DNA from: Gammaproteobacteria bacterium
GTDB lineage: Bacteria; Pseudomonadota; Gammaproteobacteria; UWMA-0217
Assembly: GCA_026981985.1 (NCBI GenBank)
Contig: JALSHZ010000046.1
Location: 1 to 64,000, forward strand
Length of the DNA stretch: 64,000 nt
Direction of reading: 5' to 3'
Part shown: positions 46,703-55,647 of the stretch, piece by piece
Layout of the letters: the number at the start of each line of letters is the position of its first letter
Position numbering within the stretch: the stretch's first letter is position 1
Made by a program: the position numbers and the translations under genes
Notes under the pieces: generated by a model
The model's database searches: none
Told to the model about the DNA's origin: nothing
Seen by the model: the letters and a program-made list of their open reading frames with translations, nothing else

Positions 46703-47803
46703 TCATCCGACTCGTACATAGTAACCGCCGGTCTCGGCAGCCACCAGGTTATTCAGTTCCATGATCAGGAGCATGGAGGAAACTACATCGGCGGTCAATC
46801 CACTGCGCGTAATTATGGTATCGATGGCTGTCGGCTCAAAGTCAATGTGCTGCAGCAGTGCTTGGTGTTCCGGGTCGACGTCGGCGCTGGCCGAATCCTC
46901 ATCAAGCACTTGTTCCGGAACGGAAAGTTCTGCCGATTGCAGCAATGGGCCGAGCTCTTCGAGAATGTCGTCGGCGGTCTCGACCAGTTTGGCTCCCTGG
47001 CGAATCAACTGGTGGCAGCCACGGGCGAGGGGATTGTGAATCGAGCCGGGAATGGCGAAAACCTCGCGCCCTTGCTCGTTGGCGATGCGTGCAGTGATCA
47101 GCGAGCCGCTCTTCTTTGCCGCTTCGACCACCAGTACGCCGAGACTGAGCCCGCTGATGATGCGATTGCGTCGTGGGAAGTTGCCCGGCTTGGCAATAGT
47201 GCCGATGGGAAACTCGGAAACCAGCAATCCCTCGCTGGCGATCTCGTGTGCCAGTGTGCGATTCCGGGCGGGGTAGATACGATCGAGGCCGGTGCCTGCT
47301 ACGGCAATGGTAACGCCGTTCGCTTGCAGTGCGCCCTCGTGCGCGGCGGCGTCAATGCCAAGTGCCAGCCCGCTGGTGATGCCAACCCCGGCTGCGGCCA
47401 GATGACGCGCGAACGCTTTTGCGTTGCCCTGGCCACCCTGTGTCGGATGGCGACTGCCTACCATGGCCAGCTGCGGGTAACGCAGCAGGGAACTGTCGCC
47501 ACAGGTATAGAGCAATGGTGGTGGACTGGGGATATTGCAGAGCAAGCTGGGATAGCGGTCACTGCCGTACAGCACCACATCGTTACCTTCCTGCGCCAGC
47601 CAGTCGAGATCGGCGCTGATGTCGCCGTCTCGCCCGGCTGCGAGTGCATTGATCTGGGCGTTTTTCAGGCCGGCTTCGCGCCAGCCGGCGGCGCTTGCAT
47701 TCAGTGCGGCTTCGGGTGAGCCGAAGCGATCCAACAGGGCAAAAAAGGTTATTGGCCCAATCCCCGGCACCCGCCAGAGACGGAGCCAGTGTTCGATGTT
47801 CAT
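46703..47803 (-). CDS. dprA: DNA-processing protein DprA
   Basis: A 366-residue protein. The Rossmann domain has MVGSRHPTQGG and GITSGLALGIDAAAHEGAL, followed by GVLVVEAAKKSGSLITA. A C-terminal winged-helix domain (about 300-366) is present. It loads RecA on incoming single-stranded DNA in transformation. Together with comF, it suggests a possible DNA uptake ability. Its start overlaps the LysM gene's stop by 4 bases. Confidence 0.96.
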   Translation of the reverse strand: MNIEHWLRLWRVPGIGPITFFALLDRFGSPEAALNASAAGWREAGLKNAQINALAAGRDGDISADLDWLAQEGNDVVLYGSDRYPSLLCNIPSPPPLLYTCGDSSLLRYPQLAMVGSRHPTQGGQGNAKAFARHLAAAGVGITSGLALGIDAAAHEGALQANGVTIAVAGTGLDRIYPARNRTLAHEIASEGLLVSEFPIGTIAKPGNFPRRNRIISGLSLGVLVVEAAKKSGSLITARIANEQGREVFAIPGSIHNPLARGCHQLIRQGAKLVETADDILEELGPLLQSAELSVPEQVLDEDSASADVDPEHQALLQHIDFEPTAIDTIITRSGLTADVVSSMLLIMELNNLVAAETGGYYVRVG

Positions 47804-48966
47804 GGTCCGGTGACGATGTCTCCGATGCGAATCGGATGATCGGATTCCATGATCAGGCCGTAGCTGACCTTGTCGAAGGTGCGGAAGATCATCATCAAAC
47901 CGGATGTTTCGGTCGGCAGGGCGACTTCGCGATCTTTCTGGTCGCGATGAAAATGATCAGTGACGGTGCGGCCGGCCTGGTGGATTTCCAGCACATGGCC
48001 GGGTTCCATGCCGTTGCGCTGCCCAAGGTTGACGACGGCGACCTGGTATTGGGCGACCTGACTGAGCGCATTGAACAGCGAGACGATATTGCCTTCAGTT
48101 GCCGGTGCGGGAGCATGGGGAATAAAGTAGAAACCTTCCGGGCCGGGATCGAGCGGCAGCAGCCGGTCGCCGCGCAGCACCTCGCGTACCGAGTCCTGAA
48201 GCTCAATCGTCGCCGGTTCGCCTTCGCGGATCAGTTCGGCATCACTGGCGTGTGTTGCCTCGTAGCCGAGCAATTCCCCTGTTTTGGGATCGAGCAGCTT
48301 CTTGCCCGGACGGAACACGCTGAAACGCTGGCCGGCCCAGGCATTGTTCAGGCCGTGTACATAGACTTCATCGCCGCTGCCATAGATCAGCCGTGCTTCG
48401 CGGGAGTCGAGTACATGCGGTGCTGATTCGAGGGTTTCCTCGGCGACGACCTGGGGCCGGATCAGGAAGGGCTTGATCGCCTGGATCGCAATGCCGACAT
48501 CTTTTTCGTCCAGCGGGTAGGTGCGAATCTTTGGCTGCAAGCGGGTCGAGCCGGGAACCTGCTTCATGTTGATGCCCAGCCGTGGCTTACCGTTGACGTA
48601 ATACAGGCTGATGACATCGCCAGGATAGATCAGGTGCGGATTCTTGATGTCGGGGTTGCTGTGCCAGATTTCAGGCCAGTACCAGGGATTTTTCAGGAAG
48701 TGCTTGGCAATGCCCCAGAGCGTGTCGCCCTTTTTGACCACATAGGTCTCTGGCGCATTGGCCTGCAAGTCGTCGCTGGTGACGGTCACTGCTGGCGCAG
48801 GTTGGGGTGCCGCGCTGGCGGGCGCAGCTGGTGCGTATAGTGGCTTGGCGGAGACAACAGGTTTGTCGTCATAAATCTCGCGCGGCCCCACACAACCGCT
48901 GCTCAGCGCGGCGGTGGTCATTCCTGTGATCATGGCCAGAAAGCAGCGATTCATTCGCTTGTTCAA
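47800..48966 (-). CDS. LysM-domain lipoprotein
   Basis: A 388-residue protein with a lipoprotein signal (lipobox LSSGC, C25). An Ala/Pro-rich linker leads to a LysM domain (about 73-122: YVVKKGDTLWGIAKHFL). A conserved C-terminal part of about 250 residues follows. It binds peptidoglycan. This gene is regularly found next to dprA and def in gammaproteobacteria, but the exact role is unknown. First gene of LysM-dprA-smg-topA-tsaC. Confidence 0.93.
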   Translation of the reverse strand: MNKRMNRCFLAMITGMTTAALSSGCVGPREIYDDKPVVSAKPLYAPAAPASAAPQPAPAVTVTSDDLQANAPETYVVKKGDTLWGIAKHFLKNPWYWPEIWHSNPDIKNPHLIYPGDVISLYYVNGKPRLGINMKQVPGSTRLQPKIRTYPLDEKDVGIAIQAIKPFLIRPQVVAEETLESAPHVLDSREARLIYGSGDEVYVHGLNNAWAGQRFSVFRPGKKLLDPKTGELLGYEATHASDAELIREGEPATIELQDSVREVLRGDRLLPLDPGPEGFYFIPHAPAPATEGNIVSLFNALSQVAQYQVAVVNLGQRNGMEPGHVLEIHQAGRTVTDHFHRDQKDREVALPTETSGLMMIFRTFDKVSYGLIMESDHPIRIGDIVTGP

Positions 48967-49073
48967 TGTCGTCCCCTTACAATAGACTTCCGCATGGCGT
49001 TCGGGTCGCAGCCGCCATCGTGTGCATGCAACCGCAACAAATGCGTTTGAGTGTGCCCGCTATCGTAGCAAAA

Positions 49074-49102
49074 TTGCTCGTACTGCTTCACGGGTTTATT
49101 GT
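49074..49102 (+). promoter_or_regulatory. Candidate sigma-70 promoter of def-fmt-rsmB
   Basis: TTGCTC and TATTGT are 17 bases apart. If used, the transcript would include the whole of repeat copy C as its leader. Confidence 0.4.
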
Positions 49103-49164
49103 AGCCGTGACGGATCCATTATAAATAACGAGATCAATATCAGCTTTTTCAAGAAATCATGGCT

Positions 49165-49316
49165 GTAACTGCTCAGCTCACCACTGAAACGCGCCATCTC
49201 TGCGTTGGGAAATGGTCATTTACACATGTAAACTCACATTTCCCGCCTTGATCTGACGCGTTTCAGCGGCGATCTGAGCAGTTACGATTCTATTTTTCTA
49301 CCTACTGAATAGTTAC
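49165..49316. repeat. Dispersed inverted repeat, copy C, touching def
   Basis: The main unit is 49165-49285 (121 bp, GTAACTGCTCAG to CTGAGCAGTTAC), with the outside half-site CTGAATAGTTAC at 49305-49316. The def ATG is at 49319, so the usual ribosome-site position lies within the half-site, and no Shine-Dalgarno is visible. Confidence 0.88.
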
Positions 49317-49318
49317 TC

Positions 49319-49822
49319 ATGGCTTTACTGGACATTCTTCATTTCCCGGACCCGCGTTTGCGCAAGGTCTCGAAACCGGTCGACAAGGTCGATGCCGCCG
49401 TCAACAAGCTGGTCGACGACATGCTCGAGACCATGTATGACGCGCCGGGCATTGGCTTGGCCGCGCCGCAGATCAATGTACATCAGCGGATCGTGACGAT
49501 CGACGTGTCGGAAAAGCGCGACTCACCGGTGTTTCTGATTAATCCGGTGATCGTCGCCAGCGAAGGCACCGAAGAGATGGAGGAAGGCTGCCTGTCGGTA
49601 CCCGATCAGTTTGCCCCCGTCACGCGGGCCGAAGGGGTGGCCATCGAGTATCTCGACCGCGACGGCAAGCAGCGTACGCTCGAAGCGGATGGCCTGCTCG
49701 CGGTGTGCATTCAGCATGAAATCGACCACCTCGACGGCAAGCTGTTCGTCGACTACCTCTCACCGCTCAAGCGCGCCCGCATCCGCAAGAAGCTGGAAAA
49801 GATGGCCAGGGCGCAAATGTGA
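49319..49822 (+). CDS. def: Peptide deformylase
   Basis: A 167-residue enzyme with all three motifs: [17 protein letters not shown] and HEIDHLDG. These hold the metal (Cys and two His). It removes the formyl group from new proteins. It overlaps fmt by 4 bases. The start follows repeat copy C directly, without a visible ribosome site. Confidence 0.98.
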   Translation: MALLDILHFPDPRLRKVSKPVDKVDAAVNKLVDDMLETMYDAPGIGLAAPQINVHQRIVTIDVSEKRDSPVFLINPVIVASEGTEEMEEGCLSVPDQFAPVTRAEGVAIEYLDRDGKQRTLEADGLLAVCIQHEIDHLDGKLFVDYLSPLKRARIRKKLEKMARAQM

Positions 49823-50778
49823 GAATCATCTATGCCGGGACGCCGGCGTTTGCGGTGCCTGCGCTCGAAGCCCTGATCGCGTCGGCGCACGATGTGGTCG
49901 CCGTCTACACCCAGCCAGATCGCCCCGCAGGTCGCGGTCGCAAGCTCAAGGCCAGCCCGGTCAAGGCTGTTGCCAGCGCTGCCGGCATTCCGGTGATGCA
50001 GCCGGAAACATTGAAAGACGCCGCAGCGCAAGCCGAACTCGCCGCTTTCGAACCCGATCTGATGGTGGTCGCCGCCTACGGTCTGCTGTTGCCTGCTGCG
50101 GTGCTGGATATCCCGAAATACGGTTGCATCAATATTCATGCCTCGCTGCTGCCACGCTGGCGCGGCGCGGCACCAATTCATCGCGCCGTTCTTGCTGGTG
50201 ACGCCGAGACGGGCATCACCATCATGCAGATGGACGAGGGGCTGGATACCGGCGGCATGCTATCGCGCAAGGTGGTTCCGATCGGCGCGCGCGAGACCAC
50301 TGCGCAGCTTCACGACCGGCTGGCTGCGGCAGGTGCCGAAGCGCTGATGGCGGTGTTACCCGCGATCGAAACAGGCGAACTCGAGGCCGAAGCCCAGGAC
50401 GATGCGCTGTCCACCTACGCCAGCAAGCTGCACAAAAGCGAGGCCCTGATCGATTGGCGGCAACCGGCCATCGAAATCGATCGCAAGGTACGCGCTTTCG
50501 ACCCCTGGCCGGTGGCCCAGACCCCGCTGGACAAGGGCATGCTCCGCATTCATGCCGCCGAGCCTGAGCCGGGCGCAGGCCAGGGCGAGCCCGGCGAGGT
50601 AGTTGCCGAAGATCCCAAACGCGGTATCGCGGTACAGACCGGCGATGGCCTGCTATGGCTGAAAAAGTTGCAGCTCCCCGGTGGCAAGCCCCTCGATGCG
50701 GCGACGTTCCTCAATGGCCGCAGTCTGCTCGGTCACCGGCTGGGAGAAGACAGTGCAGACGCGACTGGCAGCCGCTAG
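49819..50778 (+). CDS. fmt: Methionyl-tRNA formyltransferase
   Basis: A 319-residue enzyme. [11 protein letters not shown] is the family loop, [16 protein letters not shown] gives the catalytic Asn-His pair, and a D in DTGGM follows. The C-terminal OB-fold domain binds tRNA. Coupled to def, as usual. Confidence 0.98.
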   Translation: MRIIYAGTPAFAVPALEALIASAHDVVAVYTQPDRPAGRGRKLKASPVKAVASAAGIPVMQPETLKDAAAQAELAAFEPDLMVVAAYGLLLPAAVLDIPKYGCINIHASLLPRWRGAAPIHRAVLAGDAETGITIMQMDEGLDTGGMLSRKVVPIGARETTAQLHDRLAAAGAEALMAVLPAIETGELEAEAQDDALSTYASKLHKSEALIDWRQPAIEIDRKVRAFDPWPVAQTPLDKGMLRIHAAEPEPGAGQGEPGEVVAEDPKRGIAVQTGDGLLWLKKLQLPGGKPLDAATFLNGRSLLGHRLGEDSADATGSR

Positions 50779-52054
50779 GGTCCTGCAAGGCGTCCGTGAA
50801 GGTGGCTCACTCAGCCGCGAATTGCCGCTGTGGCTTGCCAAGTGTTCCCCCGAAACCCACCCCACCATTCAGGCGCTCAGCTATGGTGTGCTGCGCCACT
50901 ACGAGCGGATCGACGCGCTGTTGGCAGTGCTGCTGCGCAAGCCGCTGAAGCGCAAGGACCGGATCGTCACTGATCTGCTGCAAGTGGCATTGTTTGAGCT
51001 GTTGGATGCCGAGACGCCTGACTATGCGGTGGTGGACAGCACCGTCAGCCTGATCCGCCAGCAGCGCCCGTGGGCAGCGGGTATGGGGAATGCTGTACTG
51101 CGACGTTTTCTGCGGGATCGCGACGTGTTGCTGCAACAGGTCATGGCGCAACCGGCGGCGCGCTATCTGATGCCCGATTGGCTCGTCGGAAAATTGCGCA
51201 AAGCCTGGCCCGATGACTTCGAGCAGGTGGCGGCAGCGATGGCCCGGCCGGCGCCAATGACGCTGCGCATCGATCTCAATCGTTGCAGCCGTGATGACTA
51301 CCTTGATGCGCTGCAAGTTGCGGGTGTGACGGCAACGGCGCACCCCGTTGCCACCGCAGCCATCGTGCTCGACACGCCCACCGATGTCACCCGCTTGCCC
51401 GGCTTCGACTCGGGCGAGGTTTCGGTGCAGGATGCTGCCGCCCAGCTCGCCGCCGGGCTGCTTGATCCCCGACCTGGTCAGCGGATACTCGACGCCTGCG
51501 CCGCACCCGGTGGCAAAACTGTCCACTTGCTCGAAGCCTCGGCCGGGGAGGCATCAGTCACCGCCGTCGAGAGTGACCCGCAGCGCGTCGAACGACTGCG
51601 CGAGAACCTCGCTCGTTCGGGTTATCAGGCCACTATCTCGATTGCCGATGCGGGCAATACGGCACCCTGGTGGGATGGTCAGCCCTTTGATCGCATCCTG
51701 CTCGACTCGCCCTGTTCCGCTACCGGCGTCATCCGCCGTCATCCCGACATCAAGCGCCATCGTCAGCCCGATGACGTCAAGGCACTCGTGGTACAGCAAC
51801 GCCGTCTGCTGGAACAGCTCTGGCCGTTGCTCAAACCCGGCGGCCTGCTGCTCTATGCTACTTGCTCGGTACTGCCCGAGGAAAACAGCAAACAAGCCGA
51901 ACGCTTCCTGGCAGATACCCCGGATTGTGCCGAACAGGCCATCGATGCCGACTGGGGGCGAGCCTGCAATGTTGGCCGCCAGGTTCTTCCGGGTGAACAC
52001 GGCATGGATGGGTTCTATTACGCGATGTTTACCAAGGGTAAACATGGCGTGTAA
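50753..52054 (+). CDS. rsmB: 16S rRNA m5C967 methyltransferase RsmB
   Basis: A 433-residue protein: an N-terminal NusB-like domain (1-140) and a C-terminal SAM methyltransferase. DACAAPGGKTVHL binds SAM, while DSPCSATG and ATCSVLPEEN carry the two cysteines. The GTG at 50753, after GGGAGAAGA, fits the family start; it overlaps fmt by 26 bases. Confidence 0.96.
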   Translation: MQTRLAAARVLQGVREGGSLSRELPLWLAKCSPETHPTIQALSYGVLRHYERIDALLAVLLRKPLKRKDRIVTDLLQVALFELLDAETPDYAVVDSTVSLIRQQRPWAAGMGNAVLRRFLRDRDVLLQQVMAQPAARYLMPDWLVGKLRKAWPDDFEQVAAAMARPAPMTLRIDLNRCSRDDYLDALQVAGVTATAHPVATAAIVLDTPTDVTRLPGFDSGEVSVQDAAAQLAAGLLDPRPGQRILDACAAPGGKTVHLLEASAGEASVTAVESDPQRVERLRENLARSGYQATISIADAGNTAPWWDGQPFDRILLDSPCSATGVIRRHPDIKRHRQPDDVKALVVQQRRLLEQLWPLLKPGGLLLYATCSVLPEENSKQAERFLADTPDCAEQAIDADWGRACNVGRQVLPGEHGMDGFYYAMFTKGKHGV

Positions 52055-52063
52055 ACTACCGGC

Positions 52064-52321
52064 GTGTATGAGCTTCTATACAAAAAATCAGCACTCAAGG
52101 CGTTGAGTCGGGTGTCTCCCCGAATTCGTGGCAGAATTCAGGCGGAGCTCAAACGTATTGCGGCTGGCCCTGATCGGTATGAAGGGGACTGGAAGCCGCT
52201 CAAGGGTTCACCTTACTGGCGCTTGCGAGTAGGTGGCTATCGCGCCATTTGCGAGCTAGAAAAGGGAAGGCTCATCCTGCTCGTTCTGAAAGTCGGCCCA
52301 AGAGGTGATGTCTACAAATGA
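52064..52321 (+). CDS. RelE/ParE-family toxin
   Basis: An 85-residue toxin with a GTG start. The pattern LLYKKSALKAL...KPLKGSPYWRLRVGGYRAICEL is typical of RelE (mRNA interferase) proteins. It begins 9 bp after rsmB, and its stop overlaps the antitoxin start by 4 bases. Confidence 0.88.
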   Translation: MYELLYKKSALKALSRVSPRIRGRIQAELKRIAAGPDRYEGDWKPLKGSPYWRLRVGGYRAICELEKGRLILLVLKVGPRGDVYK

Positions 52322-52704
52322 ATGCCCCTGTTCAGATCATCGAAAAAGACGGTAAGCCGGAATATGCCGTCGTGCCTTATGAAGAGTTCCGGCGCTTGCT
52401 GCAGTTGGCGGAGGATGCCGAGGATATTCGGGCTGCTGATGCGGCACGGCTCGAATTGCAAAATGGCGAGGATGAGTCTGTTCCTGCTGATGTGGCCGAG
52501 CAGCTGCTGAATGGTCAGCAGCATCCCTTGCGTGTCTGGCGTGAATATCGTGGCTTCACCCAGGAAGTGCTGGCGCAAATGTCAGGTGTTGGCAAGTCGT
52601 ATATTTCCCAGATCGAGGCAGGCAAAAAGACCGGTTCCGCCAAAGTGTTGCGCAGCATTGCAAAGGCGCTGCAGGTTGAGGTGGAAGACTTGCTTGGCGC
52701 TTAG
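52318..52704 (+). CDS. XRE-family antitoxin with Phd-like N-terminus
   Basis: A 128-residue protein. The first 40 residues (IIEKDGKPEYAVVPYEEFRRLL) look like a Phd/YefM start, while residues 70-125 form an XRE helix-turn-helix (YRGFTQEVLAQMSGVGKSYISQIEAGKKTGS). It should bind the RelE-like toxin and repress the operon. The module breaks a normally close rsmB-DUF4390/ntrY order. Confidence 0.87.
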   Translation: MNAPVQIIEKDGKPEYAVVPYEEFRRLLQLAEDAEDIRAADAARLELQNGEDESVPADVAEQLLNGQQHPLRVWREYRGFTQEVLAQMSGVGKSYISQIEAGKKTGSAKVLRSIAKALQVEVEDLLGA

Positions 52705-52884
52705 CCCGTTTTAGTTTGTGGTAAAAAAGCCTCAGCTCTCCTCCGTCCGGTGCTAAAATGCCGGGCACGGGTACCGATGGGTGCCACTTGCTTTCTTTCA
52801 GTCAATCTTCATGCGGGCGATGAATGAGCGCGGCGTTTCTTTCTGATATTGCTGATGTGTTTTGCTGTTGCAGCGTGGTTGCCC

Positions 52885-53454
52885 ATGCTGACTGAGCGGC
52901 TGCTGCGTGGTGTTTTGGTCCTGCTGCTGGGGATGGTCTGTCTGACGGCCGAGGCGGAAGCGTCTGATTTTTCTGTCGATCGTGTCGCGCTCAGGTTGCA
53001 CGAAGGCATTTACCATCTCGATGCCGACATGCGCTTGTCGCTGAGTCGTGAGATGCAGCGAGCGCTGAACAATGGTGTGCCGTTGGCGTTTGTGCTGGAG
53101 TTCGAGTTGTACGAGCCGCGGCGTCTGGTGTGGGATGAGCAGGTGGCGCGGCTGACGCAGGAGTACGTCTTGCGGTTTCATGCGCTCAGCAAACGTTATC
53201 TGGTTTTCAATCGCAATACCGAGCAGCAGCAGAGTTTCGCTGATCTGCAAACGGCGTTGGCGGCGCTGGGGCATGTCGATGGCCTGCCGGTGCTGGATCA
53301 GGCATTGCTGGAACCTGGTCGACGTTATGTCGCGCGGGTTCGCATTGGGCTGGACGCGGGCGAGTTGCCGGTGCCGCTGCGCGTGAAGTCTTTCTTCAAG
53401 CGCGCCTGGAAGGCGCACAGCCCTTGGGTTGAACTGACACTGGTAAGGCCCTGA
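52885..53454 (+). CDS. DUF4390 secreted protein
   Basis: A 189-residue protein from the ATG at 52885 with a signal peptide (RLLRGVLVLLLGMVCLTAEAEA). An ATG at 52855 would give a longer leader. The rest matches DUF4390, nearly always encoded before the ntrY-like kinase. The function is unknown; it might sense or modulate the kinase. Its stop overlaps the kinase start by one base. Confidence 0.85.
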   Translation: MLTERLLRGVLVLLLGMVCLTAEAEASDFSVDRVALRLHEGIYHLDADMRLSLSREMQRALNNGVPLAFVLEFELYEPRRLVWDEQVARLTQEYVLRFHALSKRYLVFNRNTEQQQSFADLQTALAALGHVDGLPVLDQALLEPGRRYVARVRIGLDAGELPVPLRVKSFFKRAWKAHSPWVELTLVRP

Positions 53455-55613
53455 TGCGCCGATCCTGGTCGTCCGCGCTGCCGATCCTGGGGCTGTTCCT
53501 GCTGATTCTGCTGTCGCTCTACTTCATGGGCTATGCGGCGCAGAAGTCGGACTGGTTCGGCGAAATCTACATCTGGATTCTGATCTTCAATATCGCCCTG
53601 ATGGTGATTCTGGCGATCATCATCGTGTTGCGCGTGGCCGGTATCGTGCGGGATCTGATTCGCGGCGTCGAAGGTTCACGACTGACGACGCGGCTGGTGC
53701 TGATGTTCTTCTTTGTGGCGGTGGTGCCGGTGTTCACCGTGTGGGCATTTTCGGTGCGCTTTCTGTCCTCGGGTATCGATCGCTGGTTCGATGTGGAGAT
53801 CGAGCGCTCCCTGAGTGACGCGCTGGCATTGAGTCAGCGTTCGCTGAACTTTTACAAGGACGTGCGGGCGGAGCAGAGTCGCGATGCCTTGGAGCGCGTG
53901 ATGCAGGTGCCGGAGGCGATGGTGCCGATCGTGCTCGATCAACTCCGCGAGTCATTGGGCGCATCGGAGCTGACCCTGCTGGGACGCAACAATCGCATCA
54001 TCGCCACCAGCAGCCGGGCGCTGGAATTGATCGTGCCGCGCTTCCCCAGTGATGAGGTGATGGTACAGCTGGCCAGTGGGCAGACCTACGCCGCGCTGGA
54101 GCCGGTTGGGCGGGGCGGCTTGCAGATTCGCGTCGTCACCCGCAAAAAAGGCCAGCGGCCACAGGACAGCGAGCGCCTGCTGATTGCGATCTATCCGCTT
54201 CCCGAGGGTGTCAGCCAGTTGGCCGACTCTGTGCAGCAGTCGTATCTCGATTACAAACAGCTGGAGTTTCTGCGGCGGCCACTGAAGCAGACTTACCGCA
54301 TCACGTTGTCGCTGGTGCTGCTATTGAGTACGCTGTTTGCGGTATGGGCGGCGTTTTTCATGGCGCGGCGGTTGCTGTCGCCCATTTTGGAGCTGGCCGC
54401 GGCAACGCGCTCGGTGGCCGATGGGGACTACAAGAAGCGTCTGCCGGTGTTGCACCACGATGAGCTTGGTTTTCTGGTGCGCTCCTTCAATCAGATGACC
54501 GCGCGTATTCGCTCCGCACGCGAGGCGGCGGAGTTGAGTCGACGGCTGGTGGAAAATCAGCGCTCGTATCTGGAAACAGTGCTGGGTCATTTGTCCTCGG
54601 GCGTGGTCACACTCGATGGCGAGATGAAAATCCGTACGGCCAACGAGATGGCCGACCAGATTCTGGAAATGGAGCAGCCGCTGGAAAATTTTCTCGGTCA
54701 GCATATTGCCGATGTGGCGCGCTCGCGTCCGGTGCTGCAGTCGTTCTATGATCAGTTGCTGGGGGAGTTGCTGAGATCCCGGTCGGAGTGGCGGCGGCAG
54801 TTGACGCTGTTTGGTGAGCACGGGCGCAAGGTGCTGATCTGCCGCGGGGTGCAGCTGCCCGCTGACGGTGAGGGCGAGCCCGGCTGGGTGATCGTGATCG
54901 ACGACGTGACCGACCTGATTCGGGCTCAGCGGGATGCGGCCTGGGGGGAGGTGGCGCGGCGGTTGGCGCATGAAATCAAGAATCCACTGACGCCGATCCA
55001 GCTATCGGCGGAACGGCTGCAACACAAACTTGCCGGTGGCTTGGACCCCCAGCTGGCGACAGTGCTGTCGCGGGCCACTGAAACCATCGTCAAGCAGGTA
55101 GATGCAATGAAGGCGATGGTGAATGCTTTTCGCGACTATGCCAGTTCGCCGCCGGCACAGTTTGAGCGCATCGATCTGAACGAGATTCTGCACGATGTCG
55201 CCGAACTCTATGCTGGTTTCAGCGACAAGGTGACGATCGAGCTGGCGCTGGACGAGTCGCTGCCATTGCTGCAGGGTGACGCGGTGCGTATCCGCCAGGT
55301 GTTGCACAATCTGATCAAGAACGCGATGGAAGCAGCCGACCGCCCGGTGGTGGTCCATTTGCGCACGTTGCATGTTGAATCGGGTCAGGAGCACTATATC
55401 CTGCTCGAAGTCACCGACAGCGGTGATGGCATTCCCGCAGAGATGCTCGACAACCTCTTCGAGCCGTATGTGACCACCAAGGTACGCGGCACCGGTCTCG
55501 GTCTGGCCGTGGTGAAGAAGATTGTCGAGGAACACGGTGGCGTTATCATGGCGGATAATCTGCCTGAGGCTGGCGCCCGTTTTACGATTCGTCTGCCGGT
55601 TGGGCCGCATTGA
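53454..55613 (+). CDS. ntrY: NtrY-like sensor histidine kinase
   Basis: A 719-residue membrane kinase. Three N-terminal helices (about 5-28, 36-64, 80-104), a sensor region (105-280) and a fourth helix (about 285-308) come first. HAMP (about 308-362) and PAS (about 375-480) follow, then HisKA with H506 in LAHEIKNPL and an HATPase domain. It should phosphorylate the next gene's product. In other bacteria NtrYX is linked to nitrogen, envelope or redox control. Confidence 0.93.
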   Translation: MRRSWSSALPILGLFLLILLSLYFMGYAAQKSDWFGEIYIWILIFNIALMVILAIIIVLRVAGIVRDLIRGVEGSRLTTRLVLMFFFVAVVPVFTVWAFSVRFLSSGIDRWFDVEIERSLSDALALSQRSLNFYKDVRAEQSRDALERVMQVPEAMVPIVLDQLRESLGASELTLLGRNNRIIATSSRALELIVPRFPSDEVMVQLASGQTYAALEPVGRGGLQIRVVTRKKGQRPQDSERLLIAIYPLPEGVSQLADSVQQSYLDYKQLEFLRRPLKQTYRITLSLVLLLSTLFAVWAAFFMARRLLSPILELAAATRSVADGDYKKRLPVLHHDELGFLVRSFNQMTARIRSAREAAELSRRLVENQRSYLETVLGHLSSGVVTLDGEMKIRTANEMADQILEMEQPLENFLGQHIADVARSRPVLQSFYDQLLGELLRSRSEWRRQLTLFGEHGRKVLICRGVQLPADGEGEPGWVIVIDDVTDLIRAQRDAAWGEVARRLAHEIKNPLTPIQLSAERLQHKLAGGLDPQLATVLSRATETIVKQVDAMKAMVNAFRDYASSPPAQFERIDLNEILHDVAELYAGFSDKVTIELALDESLPLLQGDAVRIRQVLHNLIKNAMEAADRPVVVHLRTLHVESGQEHYILLEVTDSGDGIPAEMLDNLFEPYVTTKVRGTGLGLAVVKKIVEEHGGVIMADNLPEAGARFTIRLPVGPH

Positions 55614-55647
55614 CGAGCCGGCGAACCACCAGGAGTAACAACGACCA

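Larger units (their letters stand above)
48967..49318. other. Divergent intergenic region of LysM and def
   Basis: This 352-bp gap holds a candidate promoter for def (49074-49102) and repeat copy C (49165-49316), which ends 2 bp before the def ATG. An A/T-rich stretch (49118-49150) lies between them. No gene is supported. Confidence 0.55.
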
